A stretch of DNA of 64,000 nucleotides, taken from assembly GCA_023954375.1 (NCBI GenBank), contig JAMLIC010000030.1, forward strand, positions 47,726-111,725, given 5' to 3'. The first letter of the stretch is position 1, and every line of letters starts with the position of its first letter. Both the position numbers and the translations under genes were made by a program. The DNA comes from Planctomycetota bacterium. GTDB lineage: Bacteria; Planctomycetota; J058. The notes beneath the pieces are model-generated. The model was not told the origin of the DNA, did not search any database, and saw only the letters and a program-made list of their open reading frames with translations. Below are positions 34,156 to 43,620 of this stretch, piece by piece.

Positions 34156-34905
34156 TCAGCCGCGCGGCCGCGTCGGCGGGTCCTCGGTCGTGGACGGGCG
34201 CAGGGCGATCTTCTTGGTCAGCTCCGCGAGCTCGGCCTCGAGGTACTCCCGGATCGACAGGTTGAGCGGCTCGTCGACCGGCTTCAGCTCGCGCGAGAAC
34301 GCGTAGATCGCGGACGGGGCGAGCAGGAGCTCGCGCAGCGCGGGTCGCCCGGCCAGCGGGCCCGAGCTGGCCGTCATCACGAGCCCCTGGCAGAACGTCA
34401 CCTTGCCGAGGCCCAGCCCCGCGCGGACGGTGAGCGTCCCCGTGCGCTGCTGCCCCTCGAGGTCCAGGAACACCCGGTGCAGCTCCGCCGGGGTCGCGGC
34501 GCGGCCGGAGACGCGGTCGCCGCCCTTCTCCGTGATCAGGACCACCGAGTCGGAGTCGTTCAGCTCGGCGACCATCCGCTCGCGCCGGCCGGCGGCGCCC
34601 TCGGTGACCTCGACGGCGATGGTGAACCGCCCGATCACGACCTGATTACCACCCGGGAGGTGGCAGCGCGCGTCGATCAACTCGCCGTCCACCTCGACCC
34701 CGTTGGCGCTGTCGTTGTCGACGATCTGCGGCCGGTCCTCGTCGGGGTCCCACTCGACCGCCGCGTGGAAGCGGGAGACGGTGTCGTCCGAGAGCACGAG
34801 GTCGTTCGAGGCGTGGCGCCCGATCCGGATCCGCTCGCCGGGTCCCATGCGCAGCGGCTTCTTGCCGGCGCACCGCAGGACGAGGGTTGGCTTGCCGCTG
34901 CTCAT
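34156..34905 (-). CDS. FHA-DUF4388 (PATAN) protein
   Basis: 249 aa. FHA domain at 1-105 with the phosphothreonine-binding residues in IRIGRHASNDLVLSDDTVSR followed by FHAAVEW and NDSANGVEVDG. The C-terminal half fits DUF4388/PATAN (ELHRVFLDLEGQQRTGTLTV, GKVTFCQGLVMTASSGPL, LRELLLAPSAIYAFSRE). FHA modules read Thr phosphorylation, so it is a natural partner for the several Ser/Thr kinases here; DUF4388 proteins are linked to gliding or signalling in other phyla. The ATG at 34905 begins directly before the FHA fold. Convergent with the CheY-like gene, 15 bases apart. Confidence 0.85.
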   Translation of the reverse strand: MSSGKPTLVLRCAGKKPLRMGPGERIRIGRHASNDLVLSDDTVSRFHAAVEWDPDEDRPQIVDNDSANGVEVDGELIDARCHLPGGNQVVIGRFTIAVEVTEGAAGRRERMVAELNDSDSVVLITEKGGDRVSGRAATPAELHRVFLDLEGQQRTGTLTVRAGLGLGKVTFCQGLVMTASSGPLAGRPALRELLLAPSAIYAFSRELKPVDEPLNLSIREYLEAELAELTKKIALRPSTTEDPPTRPRG

Positions 34906-34994
34906 GGAACGTGGGACCAAGGTAACAGGATCCGGGGCGTCCGGTCGAGTGTAGTCCTTGCGCCCCTGCAGGGCCGGGGCGAGCATCGAGATGC

Positions 34995-35363
34995 ATGCGC
35001 CCTGGTCACTACCTGATCGGCTCCGTTCTGGTCGCCCTCGGCTGCGCCGCGGCCGACCACCCCGATCCCGACGCCCCCGCCCGAGGGGAACTCGTCGTCG
35101 CTCCTCGCCTCGACCCGCCGCCGGCGCGGCGGGGGGCCCTCGAGCGCGAGGACGTGCTCGCGCTGGCGCGATCGCACGCCGACCCGGCTGACGCGATCGC
35201 CGCCCTCGACGTGCGCCGCTTCGGCTTCCCGCTCGACGACGACGCCCTGGACTGGTTCGGGCAGCAGGGGGTCGACCCGGCGGTGATGGACTACCTGGTG
35301 AAGCGCGCCCGCGTGGACTGGGACGCCCTGCGCGGCGACGTCGACCCCGACGGCCCATACTGA
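34995..35363 (+). CDS. Small putative lipoprotein
   Basis: 122 aa. N-terminus MRPGHYLIGSVLVALGC fits a lipoprotein signal with Cys17 as the lipidation site (ALGC). The rest is Asp/Ala/Arg-rich (LALARSHADPADAIAALD, DDDALDWFGQQGVD, VMDYLVKRARVDWD). No family recognised. It might be a small helical domain with two repeats. Divergent from the FHA gene. A second ATG at 34991 is in another frame. Confidence 0.6.
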   Translation: MRPGHYLIGSVLVALGCAAADHPDPDAPARGELVVAPRLDPPPARRGALEREDVLALARSHADPADAIAALDVRRFGFPLDDDALDWFGQQGVDPAVMDYLVKRARVDWDALRGDVDPDGPY

Positions 35364-35408
35364 CGCGCTCCTCACTCGATGTGACGAGCGCTGTTGCCTG
35401 CGTGTGCT

Positions 35409-35429
35409 CGCGGGGGCTCACCCCCCGCG
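35409..35429. terminator. Bidirectional hairpin terminator
   Basis: Stem CGCGGGGG / CCCCCGCG with loop CTCAC, between the ends of the convergent lipoprotein and lpxI genes. No U-tract on either strand. Confidence 0.45.
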
Positions 35430-35463
35430 GCCCCAGCGCCATCGCATCATCCGGCGAGCGCGG

Positions 35464-36453
35464 TCAGCCCCTCCCCGCCTCGGCCTCGTCGCCCCCCTCG
35501 GCGGCGCGCCCGTAGGCGCCCAGGTCCTTGCGCGCGTCGAGCACCCGCGCGCGGTGCGCCGCCTCGAGCGCGGCCACGTCCTCGTCCGTCATGCCGACGA
35601 TCGCCACGCCGCGCGCGTCGGCGAGGGCGAGCGCCTCCTCGGCGTCGAGCAGGAGCGTGCGGCGCGCCTCGTAGGCGATCACCGCCCCGCCCGCGTCCGC
35701 CAGCGTGCGCACCGTGAGCGGGCCGAACGCCGGGACGTCGAAGCGCATGTCCTGGTCGGGCTTGGCGGTCTTGACCAGCGTGAAGCCCCCGCGCGGGCAG
35801 AGGCCGCCGGCGCGCCGGATCGCCGCGTCGGTCCCCTCGATCGCCTCGAGCGCCAGGACGGCCCGCTCGTGCACGAGCGCCGACTGGCCGATGTCCAGCC
35901 GGCCGAGCTCGCGGGCCACCCGGAAGCCGTAGGCGATGTCGAGCTCCTCCTCCGCCGTGGGGGCGCGGCGCGTGAGCACGCCGCGCGGGGCGAGGAGCGA
36001 CGGGGCCAGCTCGGCGGAGGAGAGGAGCGTGACCCCGTGCTCCTGCAGGAAGCGCGCGAACGTGCCCAGGAGCGTGTCGTCGCGGCGGTCGGTGAGCGCC
36101 TTGAACCAGAGGCGGAAGAAGGTCAGGTCCGGCCGGTAGCGCAGGATCCTGAACCGCGCGTACATGGCGGTCTTGTGGACCTTGCCGGCCATGACGCACG
36201 TCGTGCAGCCCTCGGCCGCGAGGAGCTCGACCATGCGGCCGACCTGGATCAGCCCGGTCCAGTGGAACGCGTCGGCGTGCTCGCGGAGGGCGGGGTCGGC
36301 CTCGCCCTTGATCGCGATGACGACGACGGTCCGCCCCTGCGCGCGCAGGGCGTCGGCGACCAGGATCGGGAAGCGACCCCAGCCGGCGATGATCCCGATG
36401 CGGTCCCCCGCCGGAGCCGCGGCCCCTGGCGCCGCGCCTCCTCCGCCGGTCAG
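35464..36453 (-). CDS. lpxI: UDP-2,3-diacylglucosamine pyrophosphatase LpxI
   Basis: Cleaves UDP-2,3-diacylglucosamine to lipid X, replacing LpxH in many bacteria. About 329 aa. The DUF1009/LpxI core is clear: IGIIAGWGRFPILVADALRAQG, VGRMVELLAAEGCTTCVMAGKV, RDDTLLGTFARFLQEHGV, then RGVLT, LDIGQSALV, EGTDAAIRRAG, LVKTAKPDQDMRFDVPAFG. No ATG, GTG or TTG exists between the last in-frame barrier and this core. The only candidate at the right spot is a CTG overlapping the lpxD stop (CTGA), so translation is probably coupled. The stop TGA starts a TGACCGCGCTCGCCGG segment. Confidence 0.88.
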   Translation of the reverse strand: MTGGGGAAPGAAAPAGDRIGIIAGWGRFPILVADALRAQGRTVVVIAIKGEADPALREHADAFHWTGLIQVGRMVELLAAEGCTTCVMAGKVHKTAMYARFRILRYRPDLTFFRLWFKALTDRRDDTLLGTFARFLQEHGVTLLSSAELAPSLLAPRGVLTRRAPTAEEELDIAYGFRVARELGRLDIGQSALVHERAVLALEAIEGTDAAIRRAGGLCPRGGFTLVKTAKPDQDMRFDVPAFGPLTVRTLADAGGAVIAYEARRTLLLDAEEALALADARGVAIVGMTDEDVAALEAAHRARVLDARKDLGAYGRAAEGGDEAEAGRG

Positions 36454-37520
36454 GGGGTCGCGCCCTCGGGCGACTCGAGCGCGTCGAGGCGGCGCTCGAG
36501 CTCGCGCAGGCGGCCGCGCAGCTCGGGCAGGCGCGGGAAGACGGCCATGGCCCGCTTGGCGGTCTTCCCGTCGATCGCGGGCGACCCGAGGACGCGCTCG
36601 CCCGGCTTCACGTCCCCGTGGACGCCCGCCTGGGCGCCGATCACCGCGCCGTCGCCGATCGTGATGTGGCCGGCGACCCCGGCCTGCCCGGCGATCGTCA
36701 CGCCGTCGCCCACGCGCGAGGTGCCGCTGATCCCCGCCTGGGAGACGATGAAGCAGCCGCGGCCGATCACCGCGTTGTGGCCGACCTGGACCATGTTGTC
36801 GATCTTCGTCCCGCGACCGACCCGCGTCTCGCCGAACACGGCCCGGTCGATCGTGACGTTGGCGCCGACCTCGACGTCGTCCTCGACGACGGCGATCCCC
36901 GCCTGCGGGATCTTCAGGTGCTGGCCGGTGCGTGGGTCGGGCGCGAAGCCGAAGCCGTCCGAGCCGATCACCGCGCCGGCGTAGAGGTAGCAGCGCGCGC
37001 CGACCTTGCAGCCCTGGTGCACGACCGCGTTGGGGCCGAGGATCGTGTCGTCGCCGATCGTCGCCCCTTCGCCGACGTAGGCGCCGGGGTGGAGGTCGAC
37101 CCGGTCCCCCACGACCGCGCCGGGGCCGACGTAGGCGAACGGGTGGACGTTGACGTCGCTCCCCAGCCGCGCCGTCTCGTCGACGTGCGCGCGCGGGCTC
37201 ACGCCGGTGACCTGGCGCGGGCCCCTGTCGGTCCAGCGCTGGAGGAGGCGCGCGAAGGCCATGTAGGGGTCGTCGAGGACCACGAGCGCCACGCCCGCCG
37301 GCGCCAGGCCCAGGGCCGCGACGGGCGGCGAGACGAGGACGGCGCTGGCCCGGGTCGAGCGGAGCGCGCCGACGTACTTCTGGTTGGAGACGAAGGCGAT
37401 CGTGCCGGGCGGGGCGTCCTGGATGGGCGCGATCCCGTGGATCACGGTCGACCCGTCGCCCTCGACGCGCCCGCCGAGGAGGGCGGCGATCTCGTCGAGG
37501 CGCATGCTCGTCACGGCCAT
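36450..37520 (-). CDS. lpxD: UDP-3-O-acylglucosamine N-acyltransferase
   Basis: Third step of lipid A synthesis; adds the N-linked acyl chain. 356 aa. An N-terminal uridine-binding domain (MRLDEIAALLGGRVEGDGST, IAFVSNQKY) leads to a left-handed beta-helix of hexapeptide repeats (LGSDVNVHPFAYVGPGAVVG..). Catalytic His lies in NMVQVGHNAVIG, and GSDGFGFAPDPRTG is typical. A C-terminal coil ends the protein (LRGRLRELERRLDALES). The ATG at 37520 is eight bases downstream of a -10 box. lpxI follows with overlap. Confidence 0.94.
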   Translation of the reverse strand: MAVTSMRLDEIAALLGGRVEGDGSTVIHGIAPIQDAPPGTIAFVSNQKYVGALRSTRASAVLVSPPVAALGLAPAGVALVVLDDPYMAFARLLQRWTDRGPRQVTGVSPRAHVDETARLGSDVNVHPFAYVGPGAVVGDRVDLHPGAYVGEGATIGDDTILGPNAVVHQGCKVGARCYLYAGAVIGSDGFGFAPDPRTGQHLKIPQAGIAVVEDDVEVGANVTIDRAVFGETRVGRGTKIDNMVQVGHNAVIGRGCFIVSQAGISGTSRVGDGVTIAGQAGVAGHITIGDGAVIGAQAGVHGDVKPGERVLGSPAIDGKTAKRAMAVFPRLPELRGRLRELERRLDALESPEGATP

Positions 37521-37528
37521 GGGGGCCG

Positions 37529-37557
37529 GTTCTAACAGCAGGGGTGCCAAGTAGCAA
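37529..37557 (-). promoter_or_regulatory. lpxD promoter
   Basis: On the minus strand: TTGCTA (37557-37552), an exact 17-base spacer, TAGAAC (37534-37529). The start codon is eight bases past the -10, so the mRNA is leaderless or nearly so. Confidence 0.6.
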
Positions 37558-37590
37558 CTCGTGCGCTCGGCGCCGCGTCCGCGGATGCAG

Positions 37591-37767
37591 GTCTCACGGC
37601 GGCCGTCGCTTGTTCTGTTGGCTACGTTGGACGCGCGGCCCGATGCTCCGATCCGCAGTGAGGCACCTGTCGCCCTCGCTCCGGCCGCCTCGCGGCCTCC
37701 GCTCGGGGATGCGCGCCACCGCTCGATCTGCTCGCTTCGCTCGCAGATCAAGCGGTGAGCGCGGTCA
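37591..37767 (+). repeat. Dispersed repeat D1
   Basis: Runs from GTCTCACGGCGGCCGTCGCT to AAGCGGTGAGCGCGGTCA. It matches, inverted, repeat D2 at 53562-53760 (shared CGATGCTCCGATCCGCAGTG, AGGCACCTGTCGC, GCTCGCTTCGCTCGCAGATC). GCTCGC-TTC-GCTCGC-type hairpin inside. Its right end supplies the TGA stop of the 61-aa gene on the minus strand. Confidence 0.85.
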
Positions 37768-37950
37768 GTTGTCGAGCGACAGCCGCGCCAGGTCGCGCTT
37801 CTGGTAGAGCTCGAGGCGCACGGCGAGCCCGGTCGGGGTGGCGAGGATGACCGAGCCGCGATGCAGGAACCCGTAGTTGATCTCGGCGGGGGTCGAGCCG
37901 GTCGTGCGGTCGCCCAGCGAGAGCTGCGTCTTCGGCTGCGAGGGCGTCAT
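37765..37950 (-). CDS. Small hypothetical protein, 61 aa
   Basis: Sequence starts MTPSQPKTQLSLGDRTTG and ends KRDLARLSLDN. It has a balanced composition (Tyr, Asn, Gln, Ile) unlike shadow frames, and a purine-rich AAAGGGACG before the ATG. It looks like a single compact beta-rich domain (ILATPTGLAVRLELYQ). No family recognised. Divergent from manC. The stop is the TGA of repeat D1, so the gene end may have been set by the insertion. Confidence 0.6.
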   Translation of the reverse strand: MTPSQPKTQLSLGDRTTGSTPAEINYGFLHRGSVILATPTGLAVRLELYQKRDLARLSLDN

Positions 37951-38137
37951 GGGGTGCGTCCCTTTCAGCCCACGATTCGCAAACTCCGGTCCGCCTCACG
38001 AGATGCACAAGTCTTTTCACGCCGGCCTGCGACCGTCGCGCCCTGGAACGCACCGGGCCGACCGTCTCATCGGAACGGTTCAACCTCAGCACGACCCGGA
38101 GCGCCGCGAGGCGCAAGAGAGTATGCTCTGCGCCTCC

Positions 38138-39226
38138 ATGCTCCACGCCGTCATCCTCGCGGGCGGGTCCGGCACCCGGTTCTGGCCGCTCTCCCGCCGC
38201 GACCGCCCCAAGCAGCTCCTCGCCCTGGCCGGCCCGCGCACGCTCCTGCAGGGCACCTGGGACCGGGTGCGGCGGCTGGCCCCGGCCGACGCGGTCCACG
38301 TCGTCACCGCGGGCGCCGACCTGGCCCAGGCCATGCGCGACCAGCTGCCCGAGCTCGCGCCCGCGCGGCTCGTCGTCGAGCCGGAGCCGCGCGACACGGC
38401 GATCGCGATCGGCCTCGCGGCGCGGCTCATCGCGCGCGAGGACCCGGAGGCCGTGCTCGTCGTCACCCCCGCCGACCACGTCGTGCGGCCCGAGGAGGCG
38501 TTCGCCGCCGCCGTGCAGGAGGCCGCGGCGCTGGCCGCCGCGCGCGGGACCATCGTCACGCTGGGCATCCGCCCGCGGCAGGCCCACACCGGCTACGGCT
38601 ACATCCGGCGCGGCGAGCCGCTCGCCGGGTGGGAGGGCCGCGTCCCCGCCTTCGCGGCGCGCGCCTTCGAGGAGAAGCCCGACCGCGCGACGGCCGAGCG
38701 CTTCGTCACCGGCGGCGAGCACCTGTGGAACAGCGGCGTGTTCGTGTGGCGCGCCGCGACGGTCCTCGAGCAGCTCGACGCCCACCTCCCCGCGACCCGC
38801 GCGGCGATCGAGCGCATCGCCGCCGCCTGGGACGGCCCCGACCGCGAGGCCACGCTGAGGACCGAGTACGCCGCCGCGCGGCGCATCTCGATCGACTACG
38901 CGGTGCTCGAGAAGGCCCGCGACATCGCCGTGCTCGAGGTGGACTACGAGTGGAGCGACGTCGGCTCCTGGTCGGCGGTCGCCGAGCTCCACACCGGCGA
39001 GGCCGACCCCGCCGGCAACGTCGCCCTGGACGCCCCCTTCGTGGGCGTCGACGCCCGCGCCTGCTTCGTGCAAGGCGACGGGCGGCTGGTCGCGATCGTG
39101 GGCCTGGAGAACGTGGCGGTCGTCCAGACGGGCGACGCCACGCTCATCTGCGCCCTCGACCGGGCCGAGGCGGTGAAGGAGCTGGTCAAGTCGTTGGAGA
39201 GCAGCGGCTTGCGCACGTTCACCTGA
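38138..39226 (+). CDS. manC: Mannose-1-phosphate guanylyltransferase
   Basis: Makes GDP-mannose from mannose-1-P and GTP for surface glycans. 362 aa. Pyrophosphorylase signature VILAGGSGTRFWPLSRRDRP-K at the N-terminus; then VEPEPRDTAIAIGLAA, VVTPADHVV, GYGYIRRG, FEEKPDRATAERFV, WNSGVFVWRA, SIDYAVLEKA, WSDVGSWSAV. There is no fused isomerase domain, so it is the short single-function type. The ATG at 38138 lies ten bases after a TATGCT hexamer (38122-38127); an in-frame ATG at 38123 overlaps that box and is less likely. Confidence 0.92.
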   Translation: MLHAVILAGGSGTRFWPLSRRDRPKQLLALAGPRTLLQGTWDRVRRLAPADAVHVVTAGADLAQAMRDQLPELAPARLVVEPEPRDTAIAIGLAARLIAREDPEAVLVVTPADHVVRPEEAFAAAVQEAAALAAARGTIVTLGIRPRQAHTGYGYIRRGEPLAGWEGRVPAFAARAFEEKPDRATAERFVTGGEHLWNSGVFVWRAATVLEQLDAHLPATRAAIERIAAAWDGPDREATLRTEYAAARRISIDYAVLEKARDIAVLEVDYEWSDVGSWSAVAELHTGEADPAGNVALDAPFVGVDARACFVQGDGRLVAIVGLENVAVVQTGDATLICALDRAEAVKELVKSLESSGLRTFT

Positions 39227-39260
39227 CCCGCGCCCGGGCCGGGATGGGGCGGGATCTCCC

Positions 39261-39288
39261 TTGCATCCCTCGCCGTCGCGGGTAGAGT
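39261..39288 (+). promoter_or_regulatory. rpsO promoter
   Basis: TTGCAT (39261-39266), 16-base spacer, TAGAGT (39283-39288). Leaves a 90-base leader before rpsO. Confidence 0.6.
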
Positions 39289-39304
39289 CGTGCACTTCGC
39301 ATCG

Positions 39305-39364
39305 GTGGGTCTCCTCGAGACCGACCCGACGGATCCAGAGACCCACTCTCCGCAGGAGAGTGGG
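39305..39364 (+). promoter_or_regulatory. rpsO leader with two mutually exclusive stems
   Basis: GTGGGTCTC (39305-39313) is a perfect complement of GAGACCCAC (39338-39346). The latter overlaps CCCACTCTCC (39342-39351), which forms a perfect 10-bp stem with GGAGAGTGGG (39355-39364) around a GCA loop. Both stems cannot form at once. The second ends just before the AGAAGGA ribosome-binding region. This is the shape of an S15 autoregulatory leader, which is known in several bacterial groups in unrelated forms. Function inferred. Confidence 0.5.
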
Positions 39365-39380
39365 GACGAGAAGGACGCAC

Positions 39381-39662
39381 GTGACGACGACCGCCCTGAC
39401 TCCTGCCGAGAAGCGCCAGGAGATCATCAAGAGCTACAAGACGCACGACACGGACTCGGGCTCGCCGCAGGTCCAGATCGCCCTGCTGACCGACCGGATC
39501 AACTCGATCAACGAGCACCTGAAGAAGGCGCGCAAGGACCACCACAGCCGCCGCGGGCTGCTCATGCTCGTCGGCCGGCGCAACCGGCTGCTGAAGTACC
39601 TGCAGAAGAGCGACCGCGAGGGCTACAAGCAGCTGATCGCGTCGCTGGGGCTCCGCAAGTAA
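39381..39662 (+). CDS. rpsO: 30S ribosomal protein S15
   Basis: 93 aa. Contains the full S15 core: KRQEIIKSYKTHDTDSGSPQ, then VQIALLTDRINSINEHLKKA, KDHHSRRGLLMLVGRRNRLL, KYLQKSDREGYKQLIASLGL. It binds 16S rRNA early and often represses its own translation. GTG start with AAGGA upstream. Followed by pnp, the usual order. Confidence 0.95.
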   Translation: MTTTALTPAEKRQEIIKSYKTHDTDSGSPQVQIALLTDRINSINEHLKKARKDHHSRRGLLMLVGRRNRLLKYLQKSDREGYKQLIASLGLRK

Positions 39663-39740
39663 CCCCACGGCCGGTGGGCCAAGCACGACGGAGCTGTCAG
39701 GCGTCCCGCCCCGGTGGGGGCGCCCGTGTCCGTGTGTCCC

Positions 39741-39777
39741 GCGCGCGGCCGCTCGCACGTCGAGCGGGCCGCGCGCG
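39741..39777 (+). terminator. Hairpin between rpsO and pnp
   Basis: GCGCGCGGCC-G-CTCG pairs with CGAG-C-GGGCCGCGCGC across a CACGT loop. In enterobacteria a comparable rpsO-pnp hairpin is an RNase III site controlling pnp; here the role is inferred from position. The 246-base gap shows no other feature. Confidence 0.4.
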
Positions 39778-39908
39778 CTCGCATGTACGGGCCTGAGCTC
39801 GTTCGTCCGTCGCCGCCCGCCCGCCGGTCACGACCGCAACACACCATTCGAGAGCGTAAGCAAGAGCCGCGCGGCCGGCGCCGCGTGGCAGAGGCAGAGA
39901 GAGCAGAG

Positions 39909-41938
<2,030 letters not shown>

Positions 41939-41957
<19 letters not shown>

Positions 41958-42194
41958 TCGACGTCGACCCGCAGGGGCGCATCAAGCTCTCGAAGAAGCG
42001 CGTCGACGCGCCGAAGGTCGAGGGCGCCGAGGGCGCCGAGGGCGCCGAGCCCGCCACGGCGGCCGCCGGCCGGCCGCCCGCCGCGCGAGCGCGGCGACCG
42101 CGGCGACCGCGGCGGACGCGGCCGTGGCCGCGGCGACCGCGGCGACCGCGGCGACCGCGGCGACCGCGGCGGCGACCGCGGCCCGCGCGCGTAG
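41939..42194 (+). other. Displaced 3' end of pnp: rest of S1 domain and RGD/RGG tail
   Basis: One frame gives VDVEVIDVDPQGRIKLSKKRVDAPKVEG (the missing S1 strands). A second shift at about 42040-42080 returns to the original pnp frame, where RGDRGDRGG-type repeats of about 30 residues run to a TAG at 42192-42194. Such Arg/Gly/Asp tails are common on PNPase. The two shifts cancel, so a corrected gene would be 39909-42194. Confidence 0.75.
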
Positions 42195-42275
42195 CGCGAA
42201 CGCGACGGAGTGACAGGCGGGCCCGGGCGCGCGAGCGGCCGGGCCCGCGGTCCGTACGGCTGCTACCCTCCGCCC

Positions 42276-42842
42276 ATGACCGCCCCAGCCCGCACCTGCT
42301 CCGCGCGCGCCGGCCTGACCGTCGCGCTCGTCGCGCTGGGCTGGCTCGTCATGCAGGCGCTGCACGAGGCCGGGCACGTCCTGCACGCGCGGGCGTCCGG
42401 CGCCGCGGTCGAGCGCGTCGACCTGCACCCGCTCCGACTCTCCCGCACCGTGGTCGCCGCCAACCCGCGCCCCCGCTTCGTGGCCTGGGGCGGGGCGGTC
42501 TGGGGCTGCCTCCTCCCGCTCGCCGCCCTGCTGGCCGCGCGCGCGCTCGGCGAGGACGCGACGACGCTGGCCCGCGCCCTCGCGGGGGGCTGCCTCCTCG
42601 CCAACGGCGTCTACCTGGGCACCGGCCCCTGGACGCACGCCGGCGACGCGGGCGACCTGCTGCTGGCCGGCGAGGCGCCGGGCGCGCTCGTCGCCTTCGG
42701 CGTCGTCGCCTGCGCAGGGGGCCTGTGGCTCTGGCACGGCCTGGGCCCCCGGCTGGAGACGGCGGCGCGGCCGCGCGTGATCGCGACGCTCGCCGCGGCC
42801 GCGATCGTCATCGGCGCGCTCGGGTTCGCGCTCGGAGCCTGA
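42276..42842 (+). CDS. Small membrane protein with HEAGH metalloprotease motif
   Basis: 188 aa with about four hydrophobic segments. HEAGH (residues about 29-33) in the first helix (MQALHEAGHVLHARASG) matches the zinc-binding HExxH of M50 intramembrane proteases. A clear second M50 motif (NPDG) is not seen; GTGPWTHAGDAGDL may replace it. Members of this kind may be M50-like peptidases or inactive relatives. A TACCCT hexamer sits six bases before the ATG at 42276, suggesting a leaderless message. Confidence 0.7.
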   Translation: MTAPARTCSARAGLTVALVALGWLVMQALHEAGHVLHARASGAAVERVDLHPLRLSRTVVAANPRPRFVAWGGAVWGCLLPLAALLAARALGEDATTLARALAGGCLLANGVYLGTGPWTHAGDAGDLLLAGEAPGALVAFGVVACAGGLWLWHGLGPRLETAARPRVIATLAAAAIVIGALGFALGA

Positions 42843-42882
42843 GCGCGTGACCGGGTGCGGTCCGGCCGATACCCTGACGACG

Positions 42883-43620
42883 ATGGAGCCTGCTGCCCCC
42901 GAGGTCACGGCCCTGCGCGCCTGGACGGCGCGGACGCTCGCGGTGGCCGCGCCGGTGCTCGTCGCCGGCTGGACGCTCTCGACCCTGACGGTCCTCGTCT
43001 TCGCGCAGAGCCCGGCCCGCGCCCTCCTGCCGGCGTTCGCCTTCGTCGCGCTCGTCGCGCCGCTCGCCGGCGCGGCGGCGGCCCTGGGCGAGTGGGCGGG
43101 CCGACGCGCCCGACGCCCGTGGATCGGCGCCGGGGCGACGGGCCTCGGCGTGACGGCGGCCTTCGGGCTCGCGTGCGCGCAGGCCGCCTACGTGGCGGTG
43201 GTCCTCGCGGCCGGCGACGCCGACGGGGCCGTGGCGAGCCTCCAGCGAGCAGCCCAGGAGCTGGCGGCGGCCGACCCCCGCGCGCTCGTCTTCATCGCGC
43301 TGAGCGTCGCCAGCTTCGGCGGCGGACTCGCCGCCCCGCTGGCGCGGCATGTTCACGCGCGGCTGGCGGACGGCCCCCTGAGCCTCTACACGCGGGCGTA
43401 CGAGCCCCTGGTGGCGGGGCTCGGCCTCGTCGTCGTCGCGGTCGTGTACAGCGGGGTCGTGGGCGGCGTGGGGCGCCTCCCGGGCCCGGTCTCGACCGCC
43501 CTGACGAGCTTCGGCGCGTCGCTCCTGTTCCTCGGTCTGCCCACGTCCCTCCTCCTTCCCCTCGGCGAAACGCTCTCCCGGCGCGCGTTCGGCGAGGTCC
43601 GGCTCGGGCCGCCGGCGTAG
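42883..43620 (+). CDS. Multi-pass membrane protein of unknown function
   Basis: 245 aa with about six hydrophobic segments (for example VAAPVLVAGWTLSTLTVLVF, ALVFIALSVASFGGGLAAPL, FGASLLFLGLPTSLLLPL). No catalytic motif recognised. Tail ends GEVRLGPPA. The ATG at 42883 lies seven bases after TACCCT (42870-42875), and is preferred over the GTG at 42847. Follows the HEAGH protein by 40 bases; a functional link is possible. Convergent with the kinase, no gap. Confidence 0.65.
   Translation: MEPAAPEVTALRAWTARTLAVAAPVLVAGWTLSTLTVLVFAQSPARALLPAFAFVALVAPLAGAAAALGEWAGRRARRPWIGAGATGLGVTAAFGLACAQAAYVAVVLAAGDADGAVASLQRAAQELAAADPRALVFIALSVASFGGGLAAPLARHVHARLADGPLSLYTRAYEPLVAGLGLVVVAVVYSGVVGGVGRLPGPVSTALTSFGASLLFLGLPTSLLLPLGETLSRRAFGEVRLGPPA

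Noticed and set aside
39714..39908. Upstream extension of pnp
   Set aside because: It translates the rpsO-pnp hairpin region into Arg/Pro-rich sequence; the conserved protein starts at 39909.
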